Source of the DNA: Achatina immaculata
Taxonomy: Eukaryota > Mollusca > Gastropoda > Stylommatophora > Achatinidae
DNA: 64,000 nucleotides
Reading direction: 5' to 3'
Assembly (NCBI GenBank): GCA_009760885.1
Contig: CM019719.1
Span: 32,764,584 to 32,828,583 of the forward strand
How positions within the stretch are numbered: position 1 is the first letter of the stretch; each line of letters opens with the position of its first letter. Made by a program: the position numbers and the translations under genes. This document shows positions 44,276-55,929 of this stretch, one piece after another. The notes below the pieces were generated by a model. That model saw nothing but the letters and a program-made list of their open reading frames with translations. It did not search any database and had not been told where the DNA came from.

Positions 44276-44820
44276 GTGTGTAGATCACAGCCAATAATTG
44301 TGAATGTCTTGTCTCAGATCAAAGACATACAGATAGTTTATTCAAGAAGCTGTCACTCAAACAGACACTTCCGCTGTCCAGCTCTTACGTCCGATCTAAA
44401 AGGCAATAGTACATATGTAGGAGTTGGACAGTCTTCTTCGTCTTCTTCTTTCCATAATTCTGGCTTCGAACATCTATGTTAGCACATGCAATCTTTTGGA
44501 GGCCATCCTTTGGGCCTCCCCCTCCCCCCCCCCCCAGAGTTTGTATCTTCCAACGTAACTCCTCGTGGCTAGAACTGGGTTGGAGCTTCTTGACGGAGAG
44601 TGCAGTGCTGCAGGATATACTCTGGAGACTGGAAGCCTGTTTCGCATTTGAACTACGGAGTGTGTGACAAGCTGAGGCGACACAGATGCCTCCCAAGTCT
44701 GCAGCGTCCCATGCGTTGTCTGAAGATGGTGGTTGATTCTTGACTCGAAGATTTGCGGTATCCGGTTGTTCGATGGTGGGTTGCGCTGAGCAATCCATAG
44801 CTTCTTGTACTGAAGCTTGG
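44276..44820. repeat. Unclassified repeat-like segment with (TTC)n leader
   Basis: TCTTCTTCGTCTTCTTCTTT at 44431 precedes a segment with a poly-C run (44520-44535) and a 137-codon open frame on the minus strand. The frame has no family resemblance, is Ser-rich and spans the poly-C run, so I do not call it a gene. The (TTC)n start parallels R2, M and the 7.3-kb segment. Confidence 0.35.
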
Positions 44821-45616
44821 TTATAGTTTTGGCTTCTTTATTATGAGAGTCGGACAGTCGAAATATATATGAAGCAGAATATAAAGCATTTTAAGTGGAA
44901 TCGGAGTCTGTAATTGAAGTAATGGCCTGCATGAAGGATCGTGTACTCTGGAGAAGCATAATAGCCAACGCCAGTCGGCACGGCACCTGATCATGATGAT
45001 GATGGAGTCTGTGAAAATATGCATTCTATGAAGGGAGTCGGGGAAAATGGAGTCGGCCATGAAAAGTTTGACTTACAACCGTGTTGAATAGTGCACTGAA
45101 GGAACTTTTAGAGTCTTTGTTTACCACAATTGTCATATGCTGTATAACTCCTTAACAATGCAACATTCCCAGTACAGATCTCATGAGTCGCCACAGCGTT
45201 CCTAACCTCGCAACTGTAAACTCTGTTCTCACAGAGGAAATATTTTTATCGCTGCTCTTTGTTAACGTTAATTTGTTTCAGTGGTAGGCATCGTTATCCA
45301 GGTCCATACAGATAAACATATGGAGGAGTCTAGAGCCAGTCGTTGCCATCTAATCAGTGCAGGGAAGCACGTATTCCTGCGCATGCTTTTCCTTTATTTC
45401 TTCCCCGTTGCTATACGCTCTCTCCAGATACCGCACTTTAGATCAAGGGATTGCTCGTTTTACGTCATGTCGCTGTTCGTAGTTAACGCACGTGTCATCT
45501 TATATATGTGAACCCATTCTTGATGTTATTAAGTCTCTATAGGGATACAGTCGTGAACAAAGAGAAACTAGCACTCTTCGTTTTATATATATATATATAT
45601 ATCTGTGTGTGTGTGC

Positions 45617-45656
<40 letters not shown>

Positions 45657-45737
45657 GTGAGAGAGATATGGGTGGGCATATAAAATTTAGCGGGTATAAA
45701 AATAATTTTAAAAAATAAACTTCTAAGGCTATTTTCG
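44821..45737. other. Repeat remnants and microsatellites
   Basis: Segment 44930-45005 (inverse of GCCATCAGTT- and CCGTGGCGACTGGCATTGG-like sequence at 14690-14760, ending TGATCATGATGATGATGG) is a plus-strand 3' end of the (ATG)n-tailed LINE. A (TA)n/(GT)n/(GA)n block lies at 45583-45665. No gene is recognised. Confidence 0.5.
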
Positions 45738-46767
45738 GTTTCAGTCAAATATTTGTCAATTTCAGCTCAACAGTGTATTGGCGAAAGCGGATTTATTTCT
45801 ATAAACACAGTGTCAGTGTAACAAGTAAGGATTAGAATTTCACATGCCGGTAGCTTTGTGGATAACATGTTTGGTATGAGGCCCGCTGGGACTCTCAAAT
45901 TTGCTTGGAGACGTAATGCACAGTTCTGTACAGTAAGGGCGAGCACTCCTCTTGTGACCTGTAGACGACTCTCCTTCAGTTCCGTCAGATTTCAGGAACC
46001 ACAGCTGAACACTCTCTTCTCCAGATATTGCTGGAGGAATAAATCACGCGGATTTAAATCCGGACTGCATGTTGGCCAAGAAAATCCGAACATGAAATTT
46101 TTTGTGGGAAACATAAAATCCACAAATTCACTCTGCCTGCCTAGAAATCTTGGCGCGGTGTGCGGCTTCCGCTCTGGGCATGACTGGGCCTTTCATGTTT
46201 GATGACTACGTTAGCTTCAGAGACTTACGCCGTGATGCTCTACTCCTCCTTTCTCCCTGATGAAATGAGACGGAGGCGATGTTCTCTTAAAGCATAGTGG
46301 TTCCGACAGGATGGAGCTAGACCTCACATCACCCCCACAGATCCTGGAATTCCTGCTGTCCAATATCCAGCAGCGCCTAGTGTCTAAGTGTTTCCCACAA
46401 CAATTTCAGTGCGGATTCTCTTGGCCACCATGCAGTCTGGATTTCTGTTTGTGTGATTACTTCCCCTGGATTATCTGAAGGACAAATCGTTCAGCAGTGC
46501 TCCCGGAAATCTGACGGAACTGAAGAAGAGGAGCACGGACAGTTGTGCACAAGTCTCAAGAGGAATGCTAACTCGTACTATAAAGAACTTTGCATTACGT
46601 CTCCAAGCAAATTTGAGAGTTCAAGTGGGCCTCATACCAAGCTTATTATCCACAAAGCTACCTGCATGTGAAATCCTGATCCTTACTTGTTACTTTGACA
46701 CTGTTTTCATATACATTCGCTTTCTTTTTGCCAATGAACTCTTAAATTGACCAAAATTATCTGAAAC
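45738..46767 (+). mobile_element. Palindromic (foldback) Tc1/mariner derivative, 3' ends duplicated
   Basis: The arms 45738-46112 and 46390-46767 are inverted copies of each other (about 375 bp, moderately diverged, GTTTCAG at the outer tips). The right arm, read on the + strand, encodes the C-terminal end of a transposase (WPPCSLDFCLCDYFPWDYLK, then LTELKKRSTDSC). The spacer supplies RQDGARPHITPT, with the second catalytic Asp. So the 5' half of the transposon has been replaced by an inverted copy of its 3' end, the mirror image of the element at 30889. No intact frame remains. Confidence 0.75.
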
Positions 46768-47338
46768 ACATTGTATGACACAAACAAGGCTCTTTCATGT
46801 TCGTGCGTTTATCTGTTCCATATTTACGAATCTTGCATCGTATTGGATTATGATGTCAGTTTAACGAACACAGGTTTCATGAATCTCCGGCATTTTATAT
46901 GGTCCAGTTTGATTCTTGGACTAGAAAACTAAGATTTCAGGCAAGATCGCACTCGGATCAGTTAGTTATATGCAAGAAATGTAGGCGCCAGCGAATCTAG
47001 ATAGAACGAGAATTTAGACGTTATAGTAAGAACTCTGTCGTCAGTTAATCGTTAATGGGAGCTCAGTCTAAGACTTCAAACGTGCGTTATACGAGTATTT
47101 AACATTTGATGTGCTTTTGCTTATATAGGGGATCTGCTAACAGTAATTGCATGTACGTAATTTCATGAGTCAAGTTTGTTCAGGAAAGTCCTCAAGATGT
47201 GTGTGTGTGTGTGTGTGGGAGATTTGGGGGGGGGGGGGGGGGGGGTTACGAGGCCCGTAACATCAAACTTATTTTGAAGAAATGCATACTCCCAAAGTGG
47301 CAAATTGATTGTGTTTGCATATATTAATGTGTGTACAC

Positions 47339-47373
<35 letters not shown>

Positions 47374-47624
47374 GTAATAGACCACAACAAATGGACTATG
47401 CCATACATGTATTCGTGGACGTTGTATGTGCATGCATCCTCTACTTTATTATGTCTAAAGCAGTGAACATCCGCGTGTTGCATCATCCAGTGATCAGTGT
47501 AACGCTGCACATCTCTTCCCAGTTTAATATGCATATCTCTTTTTTTTAAGCAGTGTCCACGATTTTTTGTTTAAGGGGCCAGCGATGTATAGCAGTGTAT
47601 GCTTTTCAGGATTTACCCCTTCTG
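46768..47624. other. Unrecognised sequence with (GT)n, poly-G and (GA)n runs
   Basis: Includes a (GT)n run near 47198, about 21 consecutive G at 47226-47246 and a (GA)n run at 47340-47370. No gene is recognised. Confidence 0.5.
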
Positions 47625-48311
47625 ATGTGTCCATATCATAGACCTGCTCTAGTGTATCCATATCATAGACCTGCTCTAGTGTATCCATATCATATACCTG
47701 CTGTAGTGTGTCCACATCATAGACCTTCCGTAGTGTGTCCATATCATGGACTTGCTGTAGTGTTTCCATATCATAGGCCTGCTGTAGTGTGTTCATATCA
47801 TAGACCTGCTGTAGTGTGTCCATATCATAGACCTGCCGTAGTGTGTCCATATCATAGACCTGCCGTAGTGTGTCCATATCATAGACCTGCCGTAGTGTGT
47901 CCATAACATAGGCCTGCCGTAGTATGTCCATATCATAGGCCTGCTGTAGTGTGTCCATATCATATACCTGCTGTAGTGTGTCCATATCATAGACCTGCCG
48001 CAGTGTGTCCATATCATAGACCTGCTGTAGTGTGTCCATATCATATACCTGCTGTAGTGTGTCCATATCATATACCTGCTGTAGTGTGTCCATATCATAG
48101 GCCTGCCGTAGTATGTCCATATCATAGGCCTGCTGTAGTGTGTCCATATCATAGGCCTGCTGTAGTGTGTCCACATCATATACCTGCTGTAGTGTGTCCA
48201 TATCATAGACCTGCCGCAGTGTGTCCATATCATAGGCCTGCCGTAGTATGTCCATATCATAGACCTGCTGTAGTGTGTCCGTGTCGTAAACCTGCCGCAG
48301 TGTGTCCAGTT
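47625..48311. repeat. 27-bp minisatellite, about 25 copies
   Basis: The unit is GTGTCCATATCATAGACCTG followed by CTGTAGT, with CTGCCG/CTGCTG and AGACC/AGGCC/ATACC variants. The nine-codon period gives long open frames on both strands (a YDMDTLQQV repeat on the minus strand). No start context, flanking coding sequence or conserved domain supports a gene. Confidence 0.95.
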
Positions 48312-49024
48312 TACACATCCGTTTTAGTATGGTTAATTAACCAGCTGTTTGTGGTGGCCAGCGTGTACAGTTCTTGTAGCGTCTAGTTGGCACACCATCC
48401 GTGCCAGGTGTTCTTTGATGTGATGCTTTGTCGATAATTATAAATGCCAAGAGTTCTTAGTTTAAAGTTATAGACTTTTCTGTAACAACCTCCACCCATC
48501 CATGTCCTTGGTTGGCGATCACCGTCCAGTACGCCTTGTAACGTCTTGAAAAAAGGAGGGGGGGGGGGACGACAACACATTCTCTCCACCTCTCACAATC
48601 TGTGGCCAAACTTTATATTGTGCCCCAGCTGTATATCCTACTTATTTCTGTTTCTACCTCCGCCAGGTAGTCTTTGATCGGCCTCTCTTTCTTTTTCCCT
48701 AAGGTATCCATTGCCTGGCTGTTTTTACCAATGTTGCTGTGGCCCCTGCCCCAACGTGACTTTGCTCTTATAATGTATTCGAAACTATAACGTACAGTGT
48801 TCTGAAGTGAAAGGAATCTTCCTCACAATCCAAGTTTGTTTTTTAAACTGGCTTTCATTTCACGTGTTCTGATATGTCACTCCTTTTTTTTTTGTTGGTT
48901 AATGTCAGGTTTTGAGTATCCAAATGAAAGATCTTTTGAACATGTTGGAAGACTTTAAAAGACTCCAGAAGACTGAAGTCAGATAAGCACACAATCACTT
49001 GAAAACTCGACATAAAGGGAGAGA

Positions 49025-49076
<52 letters not shown>

Positions 49077-50010
49077 CAACATATCTGAACAGGTTGACTA
49101 GATGGCACAAGACAAAAAAAGAAAACATTACAAATTTGATTAGAAATACCAGCGGCCTACCATAACTGAGAAACATATTGGCTCGGCACCTGATGAATGG
49201 ATTAACAGCGTCTGTTACTGAATCAATATCGTGTGCAGCACAAGCTGGTCTTGACAGTCTGTTCTTTTGTTCACTCCATATTATTAAACTTGATTCTTTA
49301 GTTGGCCTTAATCCTTAGCAACATCGGCTACCACAAATCATAATCACGGGTATCGATTTTACAAGAATCGTTCAGTAATAATAGTTGTGCATTACATACG
49401 TAAATTTAGTCCCATTCTCCTTATATAAAATGCCTTTTCATTGTTTCAGTATTGAGCAGCTACGCAGGCAAAGAAGTGTCGTAAACAAAAACCGTACAAA
49501 TGAAATAGGAGTAACCCACAATACTTCAGTTAACAGCAAGACGAGCAGTCGTGTAGTAGAGGCATGGTCGTTTCTACCGGTTTTAAGTAAGGGGGGGAAG
49601 GGAAGTGTGGAGGGCTTCTGTTTTAGGGGGGGGGGGGTGGATTCTGAAAATAAAATGGCTAATCAATAGGGTAAGCGGGGTTTGTGTGTGTGTGGGGGGG
49701 GGGGGGGGAGGGGCTGAACAGTTTTGTAGCACTTTACAAAATTATTCTCGAAGGCCTGGCTCATTGCTGTACCCCTTCTAATACCACATCTCAAATACGC
49801 CAATGCTCGCCACGCTTTGAACGGGAGTACTGAAGCTACTCATGCTGCTGTGGGGATGCTGAGAAAAGGCAGATTTTAAAATTACTTTGATTACTTGTCG
49901 CAGTTACTGACGATTTGTTGTATGGGATGCATTAGTTACCTCTTGTACTCGAACCCGAGTTTTATTTCTATCGTTTCACAAACTGAGAATACTCTGAAAC
50001 ACTGCGACAG
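48312..50010. other. Unrecognised intronic sequence with (GA)n and poly-G runs
   Basis: (GA)n at 49018-49074, and G-runs near 48558, 49626 and 49692-49708. No domain or TE terminus is recognised. Confidence 0.45.
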
Positions 50011-50150
50011 TTATGAACTTCTCCTAACATCCAAGAACGTTCTTGTACATCAATATATGTTTCATTTATTTTCATCTTCCTTATGAACTTCTCGTAACAT
50101 TCAAGAATGTTCTTGTATATTAATATATGCTTCATTTATATTCGTCTTCG
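50011..50150. repeat. 70-bp tandem duplication upstream of a splice acceptor
   Basis: TTATGAACTTCTCCTAACAT begins one unit at 50011 and a diverged second at 50081. The duplication ends about 16 bp before the acceptor of the exon at 50167. Confidence 0.85.
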
Positions 50151-50166
50151 CCGTGTCTGTCCACAG

Positions 50167-50306
50167 GCAAGAAACCGAAAGTGGCAGCACTAGGAGAGGA
50201 AGTGATGTCAGCACAGAAGAACTGTGGTGTCAGGCCAAAACAGACTTCTGGCTCTTATAGAGTGGTCGGGGGTCAGGAAGTACAGAAAAACAGCTGGCCA
50301 TGGCAG
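50167..50306 (+). CDS. Exon of TSP1-serine protease gene: activation region of trypsin-like protease
   Basis: The acceptor is CCGTGTCTGTCCACAG and the donor GTATGC. The exon enters needing two bases to complete a codon, which matches the single base left by the exon ending at 20036 (making Gly), and leaves in phase 0. It encodes a basic stretch, then NCGVRPKQTSGSYRVVGGQE and VQKNSWPWQ. R-VVGG is the activation cleavage site of trypsin-family (S1A) zymogens: cleavage after Arg frees the N-terminal Val that stabilises the active site. The preceding Cys is the one that usually tethers the propeptide to the catalytic domain, and SWPWQ is the conserved first strand, after which many S1A genes have an intron. 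The His, Asp and Ser motifs (AAHC, DIAL, GDSGGP) were not found downstream to 64000, so they are presumably encoded beyond the window. Either this joins the exon at 20036 directly over a 30-kb intron, or small exons are missed between them. Confidence 0.85.
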
Positions 50307-50559
50307 GTATGCAAGTTCCAGACTTTTCTGTAAACATGCCAAGAACTCTATCAAACAAGAATGTTATGAATCTGTAAGTAGCTCGTTGACAATACATGCT
50401 TTGCGAAATATCCTTAGTTTTTTTTTTGTTGTTGTTTAAAACAAAAGGATTTTGACACAAGGACTAGCGCGTTTATAAAATATCTCATGCAAGAGTGGAA
50501 CAAAATGGTTTCATCTTGCACAGTCTTGCCCATTGTACAGTCTTGCTCATTGCACAGTC

Positions 50560-50850
50560 TTGCTCATTGCAGCACAACTCTGAGGTCCAGCAACGTTCTA
50601 AATTTCCGTGGGATGATGTCAGCACGCGACAGCAGATGACTAAGATGGCTAGGCCATGTTGCGAAAATGTTTGACAACACAATCTCCAAGCAAATGCGAC
50701 ACAGCGAACTTCTACACGTTAAGCAGCCACGAAGAAGATCAGAAGTGATTTGATGAATATTTGTAAGACGGACATGAGAATTAACAGATTTTAACATCGG
50801 CAGTGAGGACTAGAAAGAACTGACAAAAGACCGTACCGCTGTATGTTCTC
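50560..50850 (+). mobile_element. Decayed LINE post-RT tail
   Basis: The + strand reads LRWLGHVAKMFDNTISKQM, followed by KQPRRRSEV and a decayed CVR-like end. R.RWLGHV.RM.DNR.PKQ is a widespread LINE ORF2 tail. It is a different family from LINE-T and lies in the intron after the protease exon. Confidence 0.65.
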
Positions 50851-51712
50851 TGCATCATTGAAAGAAGAATTATTTTCCAAATTTAAAGACAACAGATGCA
50901 TAGGCCAAAGAGGCTGGACTTGACGGCACTGGCATTGTCAATAGGGAGCCGGATCGTGCCAATCAAACTGACAGAATCACCCACGGAAAAAAGCAGAATG
51001 GTACTCGGGGAATTTCGGCAACCATCTGATATCTGCCTGCTTCAGAACTACTTTCTTGAGACTACAAAAGTCATTTTAATTACTCAAGACAAGTAGTGTG
51101 CAGAGTTCAGCATTAATGAATTAGGACCATACAAAACTGTGCAGTAAATTACTAAACGGATTTATCGTTCAGATCATGTACTGACCCACAAAAGTAATGA
51201 AGATTATATGGTCCGTGAGTGAAATTTTGTAACCGATTCTTTCAAGATCTTAGCACCTTTGGACTTCTGCATGTGAACAGTGCAGAAATAATGATCCCAA
51301 CGAAGTCAGGGATTATCCAGTTGGCTCCTATAGTCACTCTATAATGGTTTAATAATCCTTTAAACTTCGCTTTTTAAACATTTTCATCTACGTCATTACA
51401 CTTCTGTTTCATTTATCCCTACCTTCTGATATAGTTGTTTCAGTATCCAATCTGTTGTTCTCGATACTTCATGAATAACAAATGCATGTTCTCGATAGAC
51501 TTTTTTTCCCATTATTTTTTTGTTTTGTTTTCTGTGTCCATTTTCGTATGTTACTCAGTAATCACGCTGTCATTATTTGTTTGTAAGCGGTAGCCGTTGT
51601 GTCAGAGAAAGTGATATATGATTAAAAAATAGCGTGTCGGAAAGTTTCAACGAAAAGAAACGCCGCAATATCAGCACAACTGGAGGAAAGATTTTCCTGG
51701 AATACAGGTAGC

Positions 51713-51771
<59 letters not shown>

Positions 51772-52430
51772 AAGTACTGAAATCATATTCTTCTTCCTCT
51801 TAAGGACACATTTATTCGCCATTTTTGCTTTCTGAAACTGTATTTATTTTTTCAAGTTACAAATCCTTGCTGGTAAGTTTAGCTGTAATATACGGACCCA
51901 AGCTTCCTCAAGTTTACAATCTTTTTTGTTTTCTTTTTGTTTAATAATATGACATTCACATCAAATACTTAATATCATAGGAGAGCTGTTACAAATTTAA
52001 CGGCTGCGAGAAATATTCTTGTAATAAAAATACTTCCACGCTCTCTGGGACTTTATTTAGATCCAAAGTACGCGGAATCTTTGTGGTCGTTAGGTCCGGA
52101 ATACGCAGAAACCACGTGGTTGTACTACTACGCTGAACGTGCGAATCTGAGCAGGCCACCTGCTCAGGTGATATCTGTTAGTAACAACAGTATGCAAGTT
52201 AATGTTAACATTCCGCTGGTATTTTGCTAACTTTTTGACCCTAGTGCAGCTAGTGCTAGGGAAGCTGGGGAAGGATACCTCGGAAAAGATCAGCTGGGCT
52301 CAGAGAACACTACAGGTCTCTGGTGATTCTGATGAGCGGCACTGGACTGTGTAAAACGGTGCTGACTACCATCTTGGAAACTAACTAACTAGTAACTTTT
52401 TCATACCCCGTATCCTTGGATCAGAGAAAT
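50851..52430. other. Unrecognised sequence with a (GA)n run
   Basis: A perfect AG dinucleotide run occupies 51715-51768. No exon with a serine-protease motif and no TE domain is seen. Confidence 0.45.
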
Positions 52431-52434
52431 CTGG

Positions 52435-52563
52435 GAAGGTAAATGCGGTCAGGCGAGATGCTAACCCATCAGACTTTCATGTGCCGAAGGTCGTAGAAAT
52501 ACGGGCCTAACACCGTATCCCAAATACGCCTTAAAGGCACGGAAACGGGAATTTTGCCTATAC
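52435..52563 (+). mobile_element. SINE-1 3' fragment
   Basis: GGGAAGGTAAATGCGGTCAG and GCCGAAGGTCGTAGAAATAC match the body of the SINE at 55597 and the fragment at 14885. The tRNA-like head is absent. Confidence 0.6.
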
Positions 52564-52751
52564 CTTGTATACATGCTGCATTGATAAGACCACCCCTGTA
52601 AACAAATTTTCTTACTTTTTTTTTTCTAGTGGCAGTTAACCAACACAGGTCAGGTACCTGTTTTTACAGCAGATTTCACCGGTGTGCACTTAATTCGAAT
52701 TCACTACCTCTGGCACGACAGGGCGCTGTCCGCTCCTTTACTCAGTCAGCC

Positions 52752-53262
52752 AGTTAGTCATTTGCATGTCCCTTGGGGAACTTTGTCTCCCTAACAGCCC
52801 TCATGTAGGCCTCTCGGTTGTAAACAAGATTCCCTGCTGCTGATGCGTCCATTCGCAGATCTACAACGATGTCTTGCAGCCATCTTCGCCTTGGTCTTCC
52901 CCTCTTTCTTCTTTCCTAATATGTACCCTTCTAATGCTGTCCTCTCTAAATTATCATGACGTTTATTATGTCCAAAATATTTACGTTTTCTCTGTTTAAC
53001 CTTCTTTACTAGGCAACCTTCTTCAATATTAAGCTCTTGTAGTACGGACATATTTTTGTTCTTTTTTCTTGTGTCCATGATACTTGAAAAACTTGTCTGT
53101 AGCATTTGCATTCAAAGGCATGTATGTGTTTCTCAGCTGTCTTGTTAAGTGTCCAGGTTTCACAGGCATATGTTGTGGTGAGAAAGATGCATGTCCTAAA
53201 AATCTTATTTTTGTAGTTCTGTCTGTTCCTGTCCACAAATTCTTTAGTTTTTTTTTTTTTAC
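52752..53262 (-). mobile_element. LINE-T 3' part
   Basis: The minus strand reads KIRFLGHASFSPQHMPVKPG in one frame and TYACETWTLNKTAEKHIHAF in another, then RKRKYFGHNKRHDNLERTAL, ending in GGGGAACT..GGGACATGCAAATGAC. Frameshifts separate the pieces. The same 3' terminus as in the other LINE-T copies is present. Confidence 0.8.
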
Positions 53263-53509
53263 TTCCTCGCTATAAATGCTATGCCCTGCCGCGAAACATT
53301 TGTCAGCGTAACAGAGCTTTTAGTCAATGTTCTAAGCAAGTTAAGACTTGTATCTGGCCAGTTGTTCTAGAAAATATCTGTGGATTCGGTATGCCACGAC
53401 TTCCTCTCTGACTCCTGTTTTCTTATATTGTCCGTCGCCCCAGACTCCGAATTTTTCATAAATGTTATTGTTCAGCCGACATTGCACGGACTTCAGTAAA
53501 ACTTTTGTC

Positions 53510-54290
53510 TGACTCTGATTTCATGACCCTGACTCCGACTTCATTACCCTGACTACGATTTCATGTCCTTACTTCAACTTCATTATCATGACTCCAACAT
53601 CATGGCCCTAACTCCGACTTAATGACCCTGACTTCGACTTCATTACCCTGACTCTGACTTCATGACAATGATTCTGACTTCATGCTTCAAACTGCCATTT
53701 TATGATCCTTACTTTGGCTTCTTGACCATGACTCGAGCTTAATGAACACGATTCTAACTTTATTACCTTGACACCGAGTTCATGAACCTGACTTCAAATT
53801 CAAGACCCTGAACTCCGAGTTCATGATCCTGACTTCAGGTTCAAGACCCTGACTCTGAGTTTATGATCCTGACTTCAGGTTCAAGACCCTGCCTCCGAGC
53901 TCATGATCCTGACTTCAAGTTCAAGACCCTGCCTCCGAGTTCATGAACCTGACTTCAGGTTCAAGACCCTGCCTCCGAGTTCATGAACCTGACTTCAGGT
54001 TCAAGACCCTGCCTCCGAGTTCATGATCCTGACTTCAGGTTCAAGACCCTGACTCCGAGTTCATGATCCTGACTTCAGGTTCAAGACCTTGACTCTGAGT
54101 TCATGATCCTGACTTCAGGTTCAAGACCCTGCCTCCGAGCTCATGATCCTGACTTCAAGTTCAAGACCCTGCCTCCGAGTTCATAATCCTGACTTCAGGT
54201 TCAAGACCCTGACTCCGAGCTCATGATCCTGACTTCAGGGTCAAGACCCTGACTCCAAGTTCATGATCAAGACTCCGACTCCGACTCGTT
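53510..54290. repeat. 40-bp minisatellite with diverged left flank
   Basis: From about 53790 the unit is GACTCCGAGTTCATGATCCT followed by GACTTCAGGTTCAAGACCCT. From 53510 to 53790 related 18- to 20-bp half-units (CTGACTCCGACTTCATGACC) are strongly diverged. The 40-bp unit is itself a doubled half-unit. Confidence 0.9.
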
Positions 54291-54886
54291 ATAAAACAAT
54301 TTTCGCAGACAGAATATCACGTTGCTTGTGCGCAGGAAAATGATAGCAGACCTTTAAGAGAACGAGAGCTCAGTCGATGCACTGCGGCGGCCCCCCCCCC
54401 GAGAGATATTCTCTGTTATAAGGGTAGACTGGATAAATTTGGGGGGGGGGGTGGGAGATAGAGACGGGTGTAGAGGATGAAATCAGATATGCAGTGCGTG
54501 TGTGTATGTGTGTGTTGTGGGGGGGGGGGGGAGGAGGATTTTGCAGTCTTACAAAATTTATCTCCGTGACGCTGGAGATTAGTATTACGATATTTTTTCG
54601 AGGTTAACTGTACGAGGCACTGCCACGTATCATCTTTCTGTGTTGGAAAGCGTCTGTTTAAAAAAAAAAAAAAAGCGTTACGGTCGGCAGTCTCAATAGA
54701 AACATTCAAATGTTTTAAATTAGATTACACGAAAGACATCTCGTGAGATCCTCGACATGTGTAAATGACATGTAAGATAGACTACGCAACCTTGCAATCT
54801 GAGAACTGTCACATTATTCATCTGGCGCATAGACGGGTTCATCTAGTGAGGCAACTGTTAAGAGCTGATGAAGGCAATCTCAGCTT
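54291..54886. other. Unrecognised sequence with several poly-G/poly-C runs
   Basis: G-runs at about 54440 and 54519-54531, a C-run near 54391, and a (GT)n run near 54497-54515. No gene is recognised. Confidence 0.45.
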
Positions 54887-54967
54887 GCCGTTGAAATTGA
54901 AACGTTGAAACTGGAACGTTGAAACTGGAACGTTGAAACTGGAACGTTGGAACTGGAACGTTGAAAC
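54887..54967. repeat. 14-bp tandem repeat, about 5-6 copies
   Basis: The unit is AACGTTGAAACTGG. Confidence 0.95.
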
Positions 54968-55148
54968 TTGCGTTACTGCTGCCTTCTTGGCGGAATCACC
55001 GAATATGTTCTGTGCTTACCAGGATCCTACTCAGAAACTGGACTTATAAACCATAACCATCACTTTGCGAGATTACAAACCCTCTACCTGAACCACATTC
55101 ATCTTTTACGCCAGCTCTTTTCTCGGGTTGATTACTATTATATCCCCA

Positions 55149-55172
55149 CTCTCTCTCTCTCTCTCTCTCCCT

Positions 55173-55216
<44 letters not shown>
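55149..55216. repeat. (CT)n microsatellite
   Basis: A CT run with a few CCCT interruptions, directly preceding a retroelement 3' end. Confidence 0.9.
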
Positions 55217-55219
<3 letters not shown>

Positions 55220-55302
55220 GGGCAGAATGTAAGACGGGCCTGCGTCCCCAATTCTTTATCCTTTTAAAAATAAAGATTATTCATTCATTCACTCATTCTC
55301 TC
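55217..55302 (+). mobile_element. LINE 3' terminus with (ATTC)n tail
   Basis: GGGCAGAATGTAAGACGGGC, then CTGCGTCCCCAATTC, then AATAAAGATT followed by ATTCATTCATTC. The same terminus is seen at 20208 and 57832. Confidence 0.7.
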
Positions 55303-55596
55303 CCCACACCAGATTTACTACCAACGCTTCCAGTTCTTCATTTAAACATTCACCTAACTCCACCACACACACTCTTGGGCTCAGCTTTCTGCAATTCACA
55401 GGCGAGTCCATGTCTGCCTTCTTTTGCTACGCGCCGGAATGTCCGAAAAATAACACATCTTGTCCTGTTTAGGGGATGGAGCCTATGAAAAGTACTCTTT
55501 GAGTGTCAGGAATTGAGACAGCTGAAATACTTTTCTGAGAACTCCATGTGACTGAGAATTTACTATCTTAATTTAGCATCAGATACCTAGGTAGCG

Positions 55597-55850
55597 TCTG
55601 AGTGGCGAAGTGGTTAGTGCACTGGTCTCTCATGGCGAAGGTCGGGGGTTCGAATCCGGCCGGCGGCACCCCAGTCACCTAGCTGTAGAAATGGGTACCC
55701 GACTTCTTCTGGAGTTGGGGAAGTAAAGGCAGCCAGGCGTGATACTGACCATATCACCCTCTAGTGTGCTGACAGGTCAAGGAAAATATGGGCACTAACA
55801 CCATATCCCTATGTGCCTCTAAGGCATGACAGGGTTACCTTTACTTTACT
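55597..55850 (+). mobile_element. SINE-1, complete tRNA-headed SINE with 13-bp target-site duplication
   Basis: TACCTAGGTAGCG stands at 55584-55596 and again at 55851-55863, perfectly matched. The 254-bp element begins TCTGAGTGGCGAAGTGG, an RNA polymerase III A-box, with a B-box GGTTCGAATCC about 40 bp on. A tRNA-unrelated body follows and the end is TTTACTTTACTT. The perfect duplication indicates a recent insertion. Mobilisation would need a partner LINE, which is not identified. Shorter or older relatives are at 13611, 14885, 24706 and 52435. Confidence 0.9.
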
Positions 55851-55929
55851 TACCTAGGTAGCGCAATATCATCGTCTTGGAAACCCGATGCTGATTTCAC
55901 TGGACAAATGATACCTTTACTTAGAAACA

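Noticed and set aside
44385..44798. 137-codon minus-strand frame
   Set aside because: It crosses a poly-C run, is Ser/Gln-rich, has no recognisable domain and lies in repeat-like sequence.
47524..48318. A 264-codon minus-strand frame with a nine-residue YDMDTLQQV repeat
   Set aside because: It lies entirely on a 27-bp minisatellite that is open on both strands because the period is a multiple of three. No non-repeat coding sequence, splice sites or family resemblance supports it.
55597..55670. A genuine tRNA gene
   Set aside because: A- and B-boxes are present, but the acceptor and anticodon stems do not close, and the segment is fused to a body of about 180 bp with target duplications, so it is a SINE head.
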